A stretch of 64,000 nt of DNA. It comes from Spinellus fusiger (lineage: Eukaryota > Mucoromycota > Mucoromycetes > Mucorales > Phycomycetaceae). The notes beneath the pieces were generated by a model. That model was not told where the DNA came from, searched no databases, and worked only from the letters and a program-made list of their open reading frames with translations. The stretch is taken from NCBI GenBank assembly GCA_025094145.1, contig JALLLS010000060.1:62001-126000 (forward strand), read 5' to 3'. The stretch's first letter is position 1, and every line of letters starts with the position of its first letter. Both the position numbers and the translations under genes were made by a program. This document shows positions 1 to 11,123 of this stretch, piece by piece.

Positions 1-690
1 ACCTTATCATAAAAGAGGTTTATTACTGATATAAATAATAATAAAATAATCGACTTTTATCATTAGCATTCAGCAACAAACTTCTTGTATGATAAGAAAA
101 CTACATTATCAAAAGACACCATAAGCATGTATTGCAAAATCAAATGATATGTTTTATAAACATCCTACAAACACATTAAGTGTGATAAAATAGTAGGATT
201 GCCATGTGTTTTGGTTGAATAATAGAATCTCACCTTGGGAAGAAAACAGTTGATGCATAGAATATAAAACCCTGAACCGATTGATAGAATCCTTATCTAC
301 CCTAAACTTGTAAATGTTGCATACCTATCCACCAGTTTATGTATTTATAACATTTGAAATTTATTACATCTACACATTGCACGGATGTATGTCTTTTTTC
401 TTCTTAATGCCTTGGCTATGAATGAGTGTATTGTAGAACGGCTTTTCTTCGGTATTGCATTTTAGCTGTTTACTTTATCTCCTTGTCTATTTACCTTAAA
501 TATTTCAACTACTACCATTTTTAACTAAACTCTCCCTTGTGTTTACCGATGTTTGCTCTGTTTACTTATGACTCATCATTTCTTAGAGTATGAATATCTT
601 TTTTATCTCTGCACATTTTATTGTCATCATATTTTAATATCTTTTTTTATTTCTATTTCTCCCTTTTTTTTTATTTCTGCCTGAGTATCA
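1..690. other. AT-rich intergenic region
   Basis: No ORF of useful length and no recognisable domain on either strand. The last 150 bases before the gene at 691 are T-rich pyrimidine tracts, as is common just upstream of fungal start codons. Confidence 0.5.
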
Positions 691-1698
691 ATGACTGCTA
701 TGTTGCTTAGTATACCAGAGTCATTGACTGAGAAATGCAAGGGTCCTTCTGAAATAGACTGTTCTTTGTATAGTTCATTTGACGAACCTCAATCTTGCCT
801 TTCCCGACAGTTGTCCACGAATATAGAACATGGTCCTGGACATATTTCTCTGGACAGTTCTCCATCTGAAGATTCAGAAATCGTACCATTTTCAAGGAGA
901 GAGCTGTATAATTTATCAACTCCTTGGATAGGCAGACATGCGTCAATAACAAATCTGTCAATCATACAGGCCTCCCCCGACCTGGCACCTGTAGACATAG
1001 AAGCCCAGAGACTGCAAGAGAATTGTGGGGTAATGACAAGAAATACCGAGGATCTTCCAAGAGCGGTACACTATGAATACAGTAATGTTTATCAAGGAGA
1101 CTTTTCTCAGCATTCTTGCTCCGTCTCAGTCATGGAGAATCCGGAATCCCATGGAGACGCCTTTCATGTCAGTGATATTACATCTGTTCATAAAAACGTG
1201 CAGCTCAAGATCTATTCTGTCAAGGAAGAATGGGATTCTTATGACAGGCTTGATAAAGTGGAAAAACAGTATCCACTTATATCAAATACCTCCCGTGACT
1301 CCATCTCTACCTTAAATGTTTATATAGAGAACACGATTGTCCATGATCCTAATGCACTGAAGAATGATACACAAATATCTCTGCCCTCTACTATTGTAGC
1401 TGAAATCACCAACCCCAGTCAACCTCTTCTTCTGCCCAACACAAAAAGGCTAGCTACTCGGTGGATCATGGTTATCTTCATGGTGTCTTTCGGATGCTTT
1501 ATTGGCCTGACATTTACTGTCATTATTCTCAAAAAAGTATTGAGCTCTGCTGAATCAAATTCTTTACAAACTACTGAACAGAGTTCTGTTAGTTTGACAT
1601 TAAATTCAAGCATAAATCCTATCCCTGTACATATCCAGTCTCATGCGCCCATCATGGCCTATGAAATTACAAAGAGTATATCACGGAATCTACCCTAG
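691..1698 (+). CDS. hypothetical single-pass membrane protein
   Basis: This is an uninterrupted 335-residue ORF starting at an ATG just after a T-rich tract. I do not recognise the family. The first ~255 residues are polar and rich in Ser, Glu and Asp, with no signal peptide. One clear hydrophobic segment lies at about residues 257-280 (WIMVIFMVSFGCFIGLTF and onward), preceded by basic residues (KRLATR), followed by Lys-Lys and then a short Ser/Asn-rich tail with possible N-glycosylation sites. The charge pattern suggests a long cytosolic N-terminus and a short exposed C-terminus, but this is inference. Unlike most genes here it has no obvious intron. Length and compositional bias argue for a real gene; its function is unknown. 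Confidence 0.6.
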   Translation: MTAMLLSIPESLTEKCKGPSEIDCSLYSSFDEPQSCLSRQLSTNIEHGPGHISLDSSPSEDSEIVPFSRRELYNLSTPWIGRHASITNLSIIQASPDLAPVDIEAQRLQENCGVMTRNTEDLPRAVHYEYSNVYQGDFSQHSCSVSVMENPESHGDAFHVSDITSVHKNVQLKIYSVKEEWDSYDRLDKVEKQYPLISNTSRDSISTLNVYIENTIVHDPNALKNDTQISLPSTIVAEITNPSQPLLLPNTKRLATRWIMVIFMVSFGCFIGLTFTVIILKKVLSSAESNSLQTTEQSSVSLTLNSSINPIPVHIQSHAPIMAYEITKSISRNLP

Positions 1699-3972
1699 CA
1701 GCCTTAACCATTGTTAAAGGGAAGTCTCCACCTTATTGCTCTATTATTATTTTTGCTGAGTGGATATGAAATCCATAGGCATATTTTTTTTTCTTATTTT
1801 TTTTCTTTCTTTCCCATAATTACTATAATAAAAACTAAAGAGACATGTAGGAGCTATAGCACAAAGCAAGTCTACTGTAGTAGATAGACTGAGAATGGGA
1901 ATATTTTTCTGCCTATATTTATTAGACTGATCATAATGACAGACACGTGGTCAAGTATATTTTATTTCAATAGAACTTTTACTATAAGAAGAAAGATCGT
2001 TTTTAATAAATAAAATCCTACGGTTTGGATGTACTTTGAATATGCCTTAGTTTCAATAGATCAATAGTAAGAGAATACACCAGCGTATGGTCATTTTCTC
2101 TTATACATTTTGTATTCTAAAAGAAAGAGATATTCATTGGAAAGAACTTTATCTTAGTAAAAATGTTAATCTTCATTTTTTGTAGTTGATAATTGACCTA
2201 ATAAAATACTGTCAAACAAAGACACATCTCAAATAAAGTTTTGTAATTTACCACTTTATTTTTCTCACTCTGAAAACACACTATTTCAGTACTGTTATTA
2301 TGCAAACCACGTGTACTTTCTCGATCCTCCGATTCAAAAAGCTCATATAAAAAGAAAAAAGAAAAAGGAGTCAATAACATAAAGGTAGTATTTGGATCGA
2401 GTCGAATCTATCACTATTATTTTATGGTAGGCTTGTGAGTAAATAGATTGGGTAGTGTAGTTTTATGGAGCAGATGTAACATTTTGCCAAGTCTCAGTGG
2501 TTCAAGCCACAGTTATACACTATAGTAAAATGTGAGGCTCGTTAATAACTCAAGAGATAAGCCATTGTTAAGCCATACATAAGTAACACCAGCTTTATAA
2601 AAGTATATCTATACAATAGAAACAAAAGATTTTTTACTGTAGAGAATAGCATCTATCTCCACATAAGAAACTAATAACCCTCACCTTTATTATTATTTAG
2701 ATACTTACAAGCCTTGTCTATACATCTTTTAAGTGCCTCTGCTATATATGCGTCTATTTTTATACTCTCACCCTTCAGTAAATCCTCAATAATAACAAAG
2801 TTACTCTAAATACTATTAACATGTAATGAACTATGTTACAGTCTTATGTTTTTCGAGTGAGTTTATTATGCTATTTATCTACTACCTTACTCGTGTCTGC
2901 CTTGTAGATTAGAAATTACTTGCTTACAGTTTTAAATGAAATTCTCTTTATACTGTAGCTATCTATAGAAAAACCAGGTACATATTCAGAAGAACTAAAC
3001 TACATTTTACCTACAACCCAGGAGGTCGATTCCACTGTATTTTATGATAGATACAATGTGTTGGGTATCCTTGGTATAGTTTTCTGGTTATAAACATCAC
3101 CTCTAGACTCTCTATAAATAAATTGTTATAAAACAGACTAGTGTCTATCCTTTGTTTTCAAGAATTAATGAATACTGGTAGTATTGAAGTGAATATTATA
3201 ACAAAAGAGTAGATGACTATACTATTTTATATTTTACTAGTTGTGAGCACAACCTTATATTTCACTGAAAAGTTCACTTTTTCATTGTTAATGGGCTGCA
3301 CACTCCTGTTTTCTAGTTTAAATTATATTACTCCAAAATGGCTAATAAAGACTACACTTTTAAAATTCTATTCTTGCATAGAGATAGGTCAAAATAGGAC
3401 ACTCCAGCTGCTCATAATTTCAATATTGCATTAGTTTATAAGTTCAGTGGCTGTCTATCTCACTACATACGAACTCCTTAACAACCCAACAAAAGTAACT
3501 GAATGGCTTACAAAGTAATAATGCTCTTCATTGCAAGTGTGTATTTTCATAGCCATAGATGAACCACTGAATAGGGTTGCTTTGACTGGTAGATGCATGA
3601 AATATTTAATGATTTAATCCTCGAATAAAAGAAGCCCAACTGTCACTTTCAATTTAAAAATGGATCCAAGAAAGGCAATACAAAAGCATTGCCCTATTCC
3701 AGGTGCTTTACATCATTAAGCCCATCATAATTTGGTCTGCCTTATAGCATAAGACACTTAACCTGTCTTGGTTTATTTTTATAGTATTTTTATTTCTCCA
3801 TATTTATTCTTACAGAAAGATATAAACAGTGTGTCTATCTTTCTATCTTTTATTTTTCTCGTATTTCTATATTTTTCATTTTCACACTATCTCATTTTTG
3901 CATAATCACTACTTGGGATATATTTGTATCCAAAGAGATAAATTTATATATTGCTGTCATTTTATAAGCACC
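1699..3972. other. AT-rich intergenic region
   Basis: About 2.3 kb of AT-rich sequence. The only ORF of note is a 73-codon hydrophobic one at 3213-3434 (+), which has no recognisable motif and which I would not call a gene. No tRNA or transposon end was seen. Confidence 0.45.
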
Positions 3973-5141
3973 ATGTCAGACTATACTCCCACCAACAGTT
4001 CAATAGGTTATGCCTCTTACCAACAGCAATACAATCCAGGATACCCCACCAACGATCTTGTCTCTATTATTCTCTTCTTCACCTCTATTGTTCTCCTATT
4101 TCTAGCATTTGTATTTTATTTCTGGTTTACTGAATGGCACAAAATACCTGTCCAAAAACGCCACGAAGAACAACTAGAACGCCAGAAGGAAGTAGATCAA
4201 TTGGCGGAAAATATAAAACAACAGGCAATCACAGTGTCCAGGATTCCCTTTATGAGTCTTATTATTGTACTCTATAAAGGTGCTATCCACGGAAGCCATG
4301 CGCTTGTCTGCGATCCTGTAAACATTTCTACTACGTCTCCTCCTATCAGCATATCCAACGAACATCGTAGAGTATTCATTCATCGTTTTTACCATATTTT
4401 CTCTATTGCTTTTATCGTTGTTGCCCTCGTAGCATTGATGATTCTTGTTGGTGTTGAGAATACAGCTGTCAATTCTAGTACTTACACTTTACTACAGTCC
4501 AGTCTATTTGTATTTGTACTATGTATCAACTTATTTCTCATTACTCAACAAAGATTCTATTATACTGATCGTAAAGAACTGTTTGGAGACAGCGACGCCC
4601 ACATGAATGCCATCTACAATACTCACTTTGACGACTGGGATACTAAGATGTGGTCCAACTGGATACAGATTGCGATTTTAGTGATTGAGTTTTTTCAGTT
4701 ACTGACATTTCCACTTCGTGATCTTATTGCCGTCAATGCAATGGATGGTCATGCATCAGAAAATGACTCAGATGTCACTCGCTTGGCTTCTCTTGTGATC
4801 AATACTGGTGGATTTATGCCTGATATGAGAACTCCTACATGGTACACTTATTCTCTATGGACCATCTTTGCAGCCACAGTTGTGAGCTTTCTTCTGGCGA
4901 TTATTGCTCACTGTATTAACTTATGGAGACCTTATAAGTTTCCTACGTGTTGGGTTCGATGGTTCATTCCTGTGGCGGTATGTATTTTATATTGATAAGA
5001 AAGAAAAGCATTGTTGTTGTTGTTGTTGTTTTTTTCTCACTTTGTTGGTTCATGTATTTAGACTCTTGTTTATATCCCAGTACTTGTAAGTTCATTAAAC
5101 TCTTAATAGAATAGATAGGGTAGATGTTCTTACTTATTACT

Positions 5142-5180
<39 letters not shown>

Positions 5181-5465
5181 TCTTCTTCATAGACTACTTT
5201 TGTAAGTTCTGCCGCATGTCAGTCTCTTAATGTTCCTACCCATGAATACGCTGAAACACTACGATGTCATGCACCACAAATATCACAGCCTTTCTACCTC
5301 TGGATGTCACTTTTTGGCTATGTACTTGCTTATTTCCTTATGACAGTTTTCTTGACAAGTCATGAGAGAATACCAAAACATAATGAGATTGCATTTAAGT
5401 CTATCAGTGTTGCTTTTATTAAGAACATGGGTAAGACACCATCCCACTACTACTACTACTACTAC

Positions 5466-5499
<34 letters not shown>

Positions 5500-6018
5500 T
5501 AAAGAGAGAGAGAGAACATAACACTCACCAAAGTCTCCCACTTAGGTCTACTGCTTGCAATTGTATTTCTTTTAGTAGAGTCTACTACAAACAAGAACAG
5601 AATGAGAGCCATCCTGTCCATTACTATTATTTTGACAATGATATGCTACAATATAAAGACAAGTCCTTGTTATGTAGACAAGGTAAATACTCTCTCGATT
5701 CTTTATCTAGAGTTACTCATGAATGAATAGATCAACTTTTTCAGAACTGTTTCCTTCAGTTGTATCTTATGGGCATCTGTACTGGTTGCTATTCTCAGTG
5801 ATACAAATGCTGCTCAAAGTCTTGGATCTTTAGCAGTGTTTTGTATTATTGTGGGTGGGTGGGCTATTATTATCGTTCTCTATATCCTTATCTACTTTTT
5901 GTACTATAAGCAGCCTTCGGAACATAAAATCGACAGCCGTATTGATTCTGGGATAGAGGTGGATATCTCAAATGATAAGATAACTTCATTCTATCAGGCA
6001 GGCTACCACCAAGCATAA
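3973..6018 (+). CDS. multi-pass membrane protein of unknown function (four exons)
   Basis: Predicted exons are 3973-4977, 5193-5429, 5546-5682 and 5731-6018. I start at the ATG at 3973 (MSDYTPTNSSIG) because the upstream in-frame codons are intron- or UTR-like T-rich sequence. The product has a short Tyr/Gln/Pro-rich N-terminus, a hydrophobic segment near residues 25-50, a charged coiled stretch (EEQLERQKEVDQLAE), and several more transmembrane segments spread over all exons, ending in a polar tail. About eight membrane spans in total is an estimate. Introns carry a (TG)n run (5145-5174) and a TAC/TAT run (5447-5500). Joining the exons keeps one frame throughout, which supports the model. I do not recognise the family. 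Confidence 0.65.
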
Positions 6019-6180
6019 ATCATTTACCAGAACATACCTAGCTATATCAGCATGCACACACACACAAATAGAATATCCAATCAAAATAGAAAGAAAGAAA
6101 AGAACTATTATGAATACTATATAGTGTATGATTCTCGTTTTATATGTAAATAGATAGAGTAAATAATAACTCCCATTGAT

Positions 6181-6206
6181 TTTATTATTATTATTATTAT
6201 TATTGT
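6181..6206. repeat. (TTA)n microsatellite
   Basis: A short TTATTA run in the 3' flank of the fasciclin gene, between the convergent ends of two genes. Confidence 0.7.
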
Positions 6207-6230
6207 AACAATTTTTTTTCCAAGTTGTCC

Positions 6231-8098
6231 CTAAAGTACAGACACCAAGGCTACTACAATAGGCATAAGAAGATGGCAGAATGTTATTTGGGAAAAAGTA
6301 ACAGATCTTGAAGTAGGAATGGCTTCAGAGGGTACAGATATTAATGAGCTGGTAGATGTGTTGGGACTTGTAGTTCCATTGGGATTTGCAGTTCCATTGT
6401 TGGCGGCATCAGGCTCAGTGGGTGTAAGAGTACCATTGATGAGATGGAGAACACCATTGCTCATTAAGATATTGGAACGGACAACAGCAATACCATTGAC
6501 TGTGAAATCTGTTTCGTTGATGGCTTGGAAGTTCAATGGAGTACCTGAGAGAGAGGTGAGGTTTGTGATAGGAGAGTTGGTGCTGGCAGGATTTGCTGCA
6601 GTGGCGGAATCTGTTGCAGTGGCAGGATCTGTTGTAGCGGCAGGATCTGTTGTAGCGGCAGGATCTGTTACAGTGGCAGGATCTGTTACAGTGGCAGGAT
6701 TTTCAGACTCTGTTTGTCTCTTTGAATGCCTGAGATCACTGTGGACCCACTCGTTATTCTCAGACAATTTCATATCTTTTGGAAGATCAACCCAACGAGC
6801 AACAGGTGAAGCTGTGGGAACAACAGGAAGCGAAGCAGAACCACTGACTGTTGACAAGGGTATGGAGGTTGTAGCAACAGCAGTAGTCATTGGCAAAGAT
6901 GAAGTCACACTGCTGGTACTATCATTGACACTTGCTTGAGTGAAGTTTGACGCATAGTAAACACCAGAGACAATATGTGTTTCAACCAAAGCTGATACTT
7001 GTTCTACTGTCAGTGTACTGAAATCAATCGACATCAATGCACTATTGATAGGAGCAAAGATGGTGATCTACAGACAAGAGTTATTCTCTGCTGTCCTTTT
7101 TGGAATTTATATAGATTTCTCTTTTGCTTACATTTGTAGCATTATTGATTTCATTGGCAAATGTAGTGTTCTTTTGCAAATAAAGATCAATCACTGAGAT
7201 TTCAGGCAGTTGACTAGTGGTGTTTGTAGGATTCATGGGTGGAATCAGCACTACGATTAAATGATGATAAATGAGTTAAAGTGGTCCGAGTGTTTGTTTG
7301 TTCTGTGTATTTATTCTTACGTTTATCAATGACATGAATGACACCATTGGAAGTGACAATATCACTGATAGTGACATTGGCTTGACCCAAACCATTACCA
7401 ACCCAATGATCGGTGGTGTTGCTATCAAAGTAAATGATCAATGGCGAACCACCTCCAATTGTATTCACTGTTTGGTTAGTGAGTAGAGTGTTGACAATAG
7501 TTGTGGCGTTTTGGTTGTCTTGCAGTGTGTAGACACCTTGTACAATATGATACTTGATGATGTCTATTAAAGAGAATGAGGACACTCCTTGGTTTGTTAT
7601 GGTTGCATTGTTGGAATAGATGCTTGTCACTGGATCGGTAGCAGCATTACTATGCACTTTCAAGGCATTTGTACTGGGAGAAGGCTGAGCTGCACTATTT
7701 GTACTTGACTGGCTGACTTGACTTGCCAAAAAGCTGGTAACAGAAGACACACCATTGCTGGCAGTGGCAGTGGCAGTGGCTGTGGCAGTGGCAGTGGCTA
7801 TGGCAGTGGCTGTAGTCTCAGCACCTGTGGTAGCATTAGGCGCCAGCTGTGGGTAGAGCTGATAGAGATTGTCGATGACTTGATCAGACGGCACAAATAC
7901 AGTCAGATTCCCAGGTTCTGTTAGAAGATCAATGACAGGCTGATAATCTGGTGAAGACAGTATCAATTGAATAAACTTATAGGCAGGACTGATTTGTGTA
8001 GAGTTTAAAAGGTCCATTATAGTAGCATTTGTCAATTGTGCAGAGACACCAGCAAACAAAGCCAGAAGTCCTAGTGTGTGTTTTATCTTTATCTTCAT
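6231..8098 (-). CDS. fasciclin (FAS1) domain protein, secreted, probably GPI-anchored
   Basis: Exons on the minus strand are 7321-8098, 7132-7250 and 6231-7067, all in frame. The N-terminus (MKIKIKHTLGLLALFAGVSA) is a signal peptide. Two FAS1 domains follow. The first has the H1 motif TVFVPSDQVI and ends in GVIHVIDKLLIPP, which is completed exactly across the first splice junction. The second begins ITIFAPINSAL across the second junction and ends GVLHLINGTL. Between and inside them are low-complexity stretches: an Ala-Thr run in domain 1 and Ala/Thr/Asp-Pro repeats in domain 2. The C-terminus is hydrophobic (CHLLMPIVVALVSVL) after a Ser-rich stretch, fitting a GPI signal. FAS1 proteins generally act in adhesion and cell-surface organisation; the exact role here is unknown. 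Confidence 0.88.
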
Positions 8099-8859
8099 GT
8101 TTATATTGGTTGTTTATATTGGTGGCAAAGAACAAGAAAGAAAGAACGAGCACTGACATTTAAGCAATCAAAATGTGTCTATTTATCTGTTTTTTTAATT
8201 GTCTCTTACTGTCTACTGCCATTACATTTTTAATCATTGGATATGCCAGTAGGAGATTGTTTCTAGTGCAGTTGCTGAGTTGTGGATGACAAGTCGCACT
8301 TTATGTGAGCAATGCTGGTTTACATTCATCATCACAGGTTTCAGAGCTACACTGTCTAGATCAGTTTCTGTCTGATCTTCTGTTTTAGTGCCTGTGACAG
8401 ATAGTTAGTGAGTGAAACCCTGAGAATCCTCTCGTCATCAATGCACATTTGCCTTTGACGTCTCTGGTGGGGTTTCTGTGTTTATTCTCCAAGACTAGAT
8501 CCTTGCTATTATGAGAACAAGAGAATGGACTAGCGAATGAGTCTATGGTCTATAGTAGTACTTTTTATTATCATTTGTGCAGTAGTGTTTTATAGTGCAT
8601 TTTATAGTGCATTTTATAGTGCATTTTATAGTGCGTTTTACAGTACAGTATACTCTTTTGCTGATAGCCTTTCCTCTGAATCTTAACCAATCACATCTCT
8701 CCATTCTACAGTGCATCAACAGAAAACACCACTGCTCTCATGGTTTTGCCCAAAGATAGGAGACTGCAGCTTGTAGCCCTTGATCTGCACTGGAATAAAA
8801 TATTCGTGTGACCAGACCAGAGAAAAGAGAGACAAGTGTGCTTTTTTATCGCTACTGTC
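8099..8859. other. intergenic, shared upstream region of two divergent genes
   Basis: Separates the fasciclin gene (-) from the gene starting at 8860 (+). It holds a short tandem repeat at about 8590-8640 (TTTTATAGTGCA units, roughly four copies). I see no supported coding sequence. Confidence 0.5.
8588..8641. repeat. tandem repeat, unit TTTTATAGTGCA
   Basis: Roughly four near-identical copies of a 13-14 base unit upstream of the gene at 8860. It could be promoter-proximal or neutral. Confidence 0.7.
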
Positions 8860-9781
8860 ATGTCAGTCAGCTCAGTGTCTTTTGTGCCCTCTTCGTCCAC
8901 CCTACAACATCAACCTAGTATCTATGAATATCTTTCAGAGCTTGTTTCTAAAAGAACAGCTACGATAAGATACTTATGTCGTGCTCATGAGGGAAGCACA
9001 CACTGGTTTAATACTATCCTGCTCACAAAAGAGGATCTCGGTGCCATGTACCCTAACAACAAGATGACACGAAGGTAGTAAATACACAAAGAGGAAACAG
9101 GTCAACTCAACTCCACTATGAAAAAAAAGAACATGCAACTTTTATGCGTTGGGTATTTCTCTTGGGACTATACTGGAGATCACACACCCTTGGGACTATC
9201 TCAAGGCCTTGAGCCAACTACTGAGTGAATTTGACTACTACACCAACGACAACTCCAAGCAGAAGATGGTAAACAAGGCTTCTATTGATGGGTAACTGAA
9301 CTTTACTAGAAAAACATCTTCCGGAAAGCACGAAAAGATGACGATGGCAGTGGAGAGAGCAGCGAATACACTCATCTGACTGTGCCTCATGTGGTAAGTG
9401 TACTGAAAAAAAGATAAAGGCAAAAGTGGCTGCTCATTCCTGGCTAGCCTTTTGAACTGGATTATCTCGAGACCTTTTTTTCCCTGTGTGATATTATGAT
9501 TGAGGCCTATGAAAGACTACTTGTGGGCACGGAGAGTACAGTATGCACACAGAGTTACCTTGAGCTGGTTCTCAAGTGCGATGGAAAATTCAAGGTAAAC
9601 CAAGGGCCATTCTTAGCGGGAGGATTAATGGACGAATAAATCATAGAAAATCATGTCACTTATTACTAAAGAGTTGGATGCTCTTGCACGAAATGCTATC
9701 AAGGACGAACTAAAGCTGATTGATCCACTATCACATTCTAACAAAATGACGCCTATTGATTTTGAAGGGGGAGATATGTGA
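8860..9781 (+). CDS. conserved-looking intracellular protein of unknown function (five exons)
   Basis: Predicted exons are 8860-9074, 9130-9268, 9310-9393, 9448-9594 and 9647-9781, giving about 240 residues. All joins keep the frame and each intron is only about 40-55 bp. There is no signal peptide and no membrane segment. The sequence looks mostly helical, with motifs such as YEYLSELVSKR, FYALGISLGTILEITHPWDY, VPFELDYLETFFSLCDI and KIMSLITKELDALAR. This alternation of conserved-looking helices is typical of a soluble scaffold protein, but I cannot name the family with confidence. The acceptor of intron 1 is preceded by an A-run rather than pyrimidines, so exon 2's start is the least certain join. 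The gene converges on SDE2, whose stop lies about 115 bp downstream. Confidence 0.7.
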
Positions 9782-9895
9782 CTTTATAAAGGAAGAAAGA
9801 AAAGAAAGAATAATAATAAAGTGTGGATGACATGGCAAGGTGAGAAGGGCCAAAGAAGAGCTAAAGAAAGGTTGCCATGGAGAAAGAGGGTAGGC

Positions 9896-10817
9896 TTAGG
9901 CCCGTCTTTTTCTTTTTGTAGCTGTCTTTTTGGGTTCTTCGGCTTTCTTTGTTTCCTTTGCCTTTCTTCCCCTTTTTGTTTCCTTGGGCATTTCCTTAGG
10001 CATTTCCTTGGGCATTTCCTTGGGCATTTCCTTGGGCACTTTTTCTGTTTCTACTGCTGTTGCGGTTTCTGCTGCTGCTGTCTCTACTGTTGCATTTATT
10101 CTCTCCTCTTCTTCCTCTTCTTCCTCCTCTTCTTCTTCGCTGTCTACATCCTCATCAAACATAACAACTGCTACTGCTGGCTTTGTCACAACCTTTTTTT
10201 GCTTCAATACAGCGCCAACAGCATCTTTCACCTTCTCAACAATCTGCTCTCGGTCCCTTAGGAATTTGTTATCATCAAATCGGTGCTTCTTCTTCTCTGG
10301 CTCTTTTAAGCCTCGTTCAATCTTCTCTTGGATACGCTGATGTTTCTCTTCTTCTTTCTTCTTGGATGCCTCTAAATCCTCCTGGCGTCTAATCCAATCG
10401 AGTCAGTAAGAAACTCATCCCCCCTTTTCTTTTTTCTTTTTTCTTTTACCTTTGAACATCATTGACGGTCTTGATACGACGCCCTTGTAAATCACGACAA
10501 GCTTCAAAATTGGTTGTCTTTTGTGCATTCATGCGTCCACCCTGGGCACGCAACATGGAGCCAAACCCACCCTTGCCTCCCAACAGTCTCAATGACAGGT
10601 TTAGTTCAACAAGAGGACGACCATGGGAGAACAGAGCGTCACTGTCTGACAAGGGACAGCCGCCCAAAGTGTGAATACGTTGGTCACATGGATCGATATG
10701 GGTTATGGCCAGAAGTCTGTCTTTTAAGTGACTGACGTTTGTATCGTCGGCATCATTAAAAGAAAGACACACTGGGGCTAGCCCAGAGAACAGATTAACA
10801 ATCACTTGATGATGCAT
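9896..10817 (-). CDS. sde2: SDE2-like protein (ubiquitin-fold precursor, splicing/genome maintenance)
   Basis: Exons are 10450-10817 and 9896-10388 (-), about 285 residues. The N-terminus is a degenerate ubiquitin-like fold that ends in [18 protein letters not shown]. This is the hallmark of Sde2, which in fission yeast and humans is cut after the Gly-Gly so that a Lys-starting fragment acts in splicing of selected introns and in replication-stress response. A basic, charged helix follows ([15 protein letters not shown], then the [12 protein letters not shown] block), then an acidic Glu run and a Lys/Pro/Met repeat (KEMP x4), ending in a basic tail (TKRKRRA) that may be a nuclear signal. I take the start as the ATG at 10817, since codons further upstream lack an ATG. 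The Glu run and KEMP repeats are low-complexity and likely variable. Confidence 0.88.
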
Positions 10818-11123
10818 GAGGAGAAGCAATGATAATTACTACACTGTTATGGTTAGTATCACGTGCTAATCCAGTAGCCAATCAAAAGAGATGGTTATCA
10901 AGCGAGTGGTCTTTGGGTGTGGATAGACATAAGAGTAGACATGAGAGTGAACCGTCACAGCCACCGTCACAGCCCCTCTTATGCCTCTGTAGGCCTCTGT
11001 CACATGATACAAATAGGAGCATAGGGAAGGAAGGGGGTATTATTTGGCAGTCTTTATAATGCATCCTAAGCAGACAATGGAAAAAAAACACCTTCCACAC
11101 TAACCACTCACACCAACAACTAT

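Noticed and set aside
5304..5726. 140-codon ORF with a run of Tyr
   Set aside because: It reads through a microsatellite-bearing intron of the membrane protein gene; only its first part is a true exon, in the same frame.
6319..6939. 206-codon plus-strand ORF with Val/Ala-rich repeats
   Set aside because: It is the antisense shadow of the fasciclin gene, whose minus-strand domains are clear.
9930..10340. Ser-rich and Cys/Phe-rich plus-strand ORFs
   Set aside because: They are opposite the Glu and Lys/Pro/Met repeats of SDE2.
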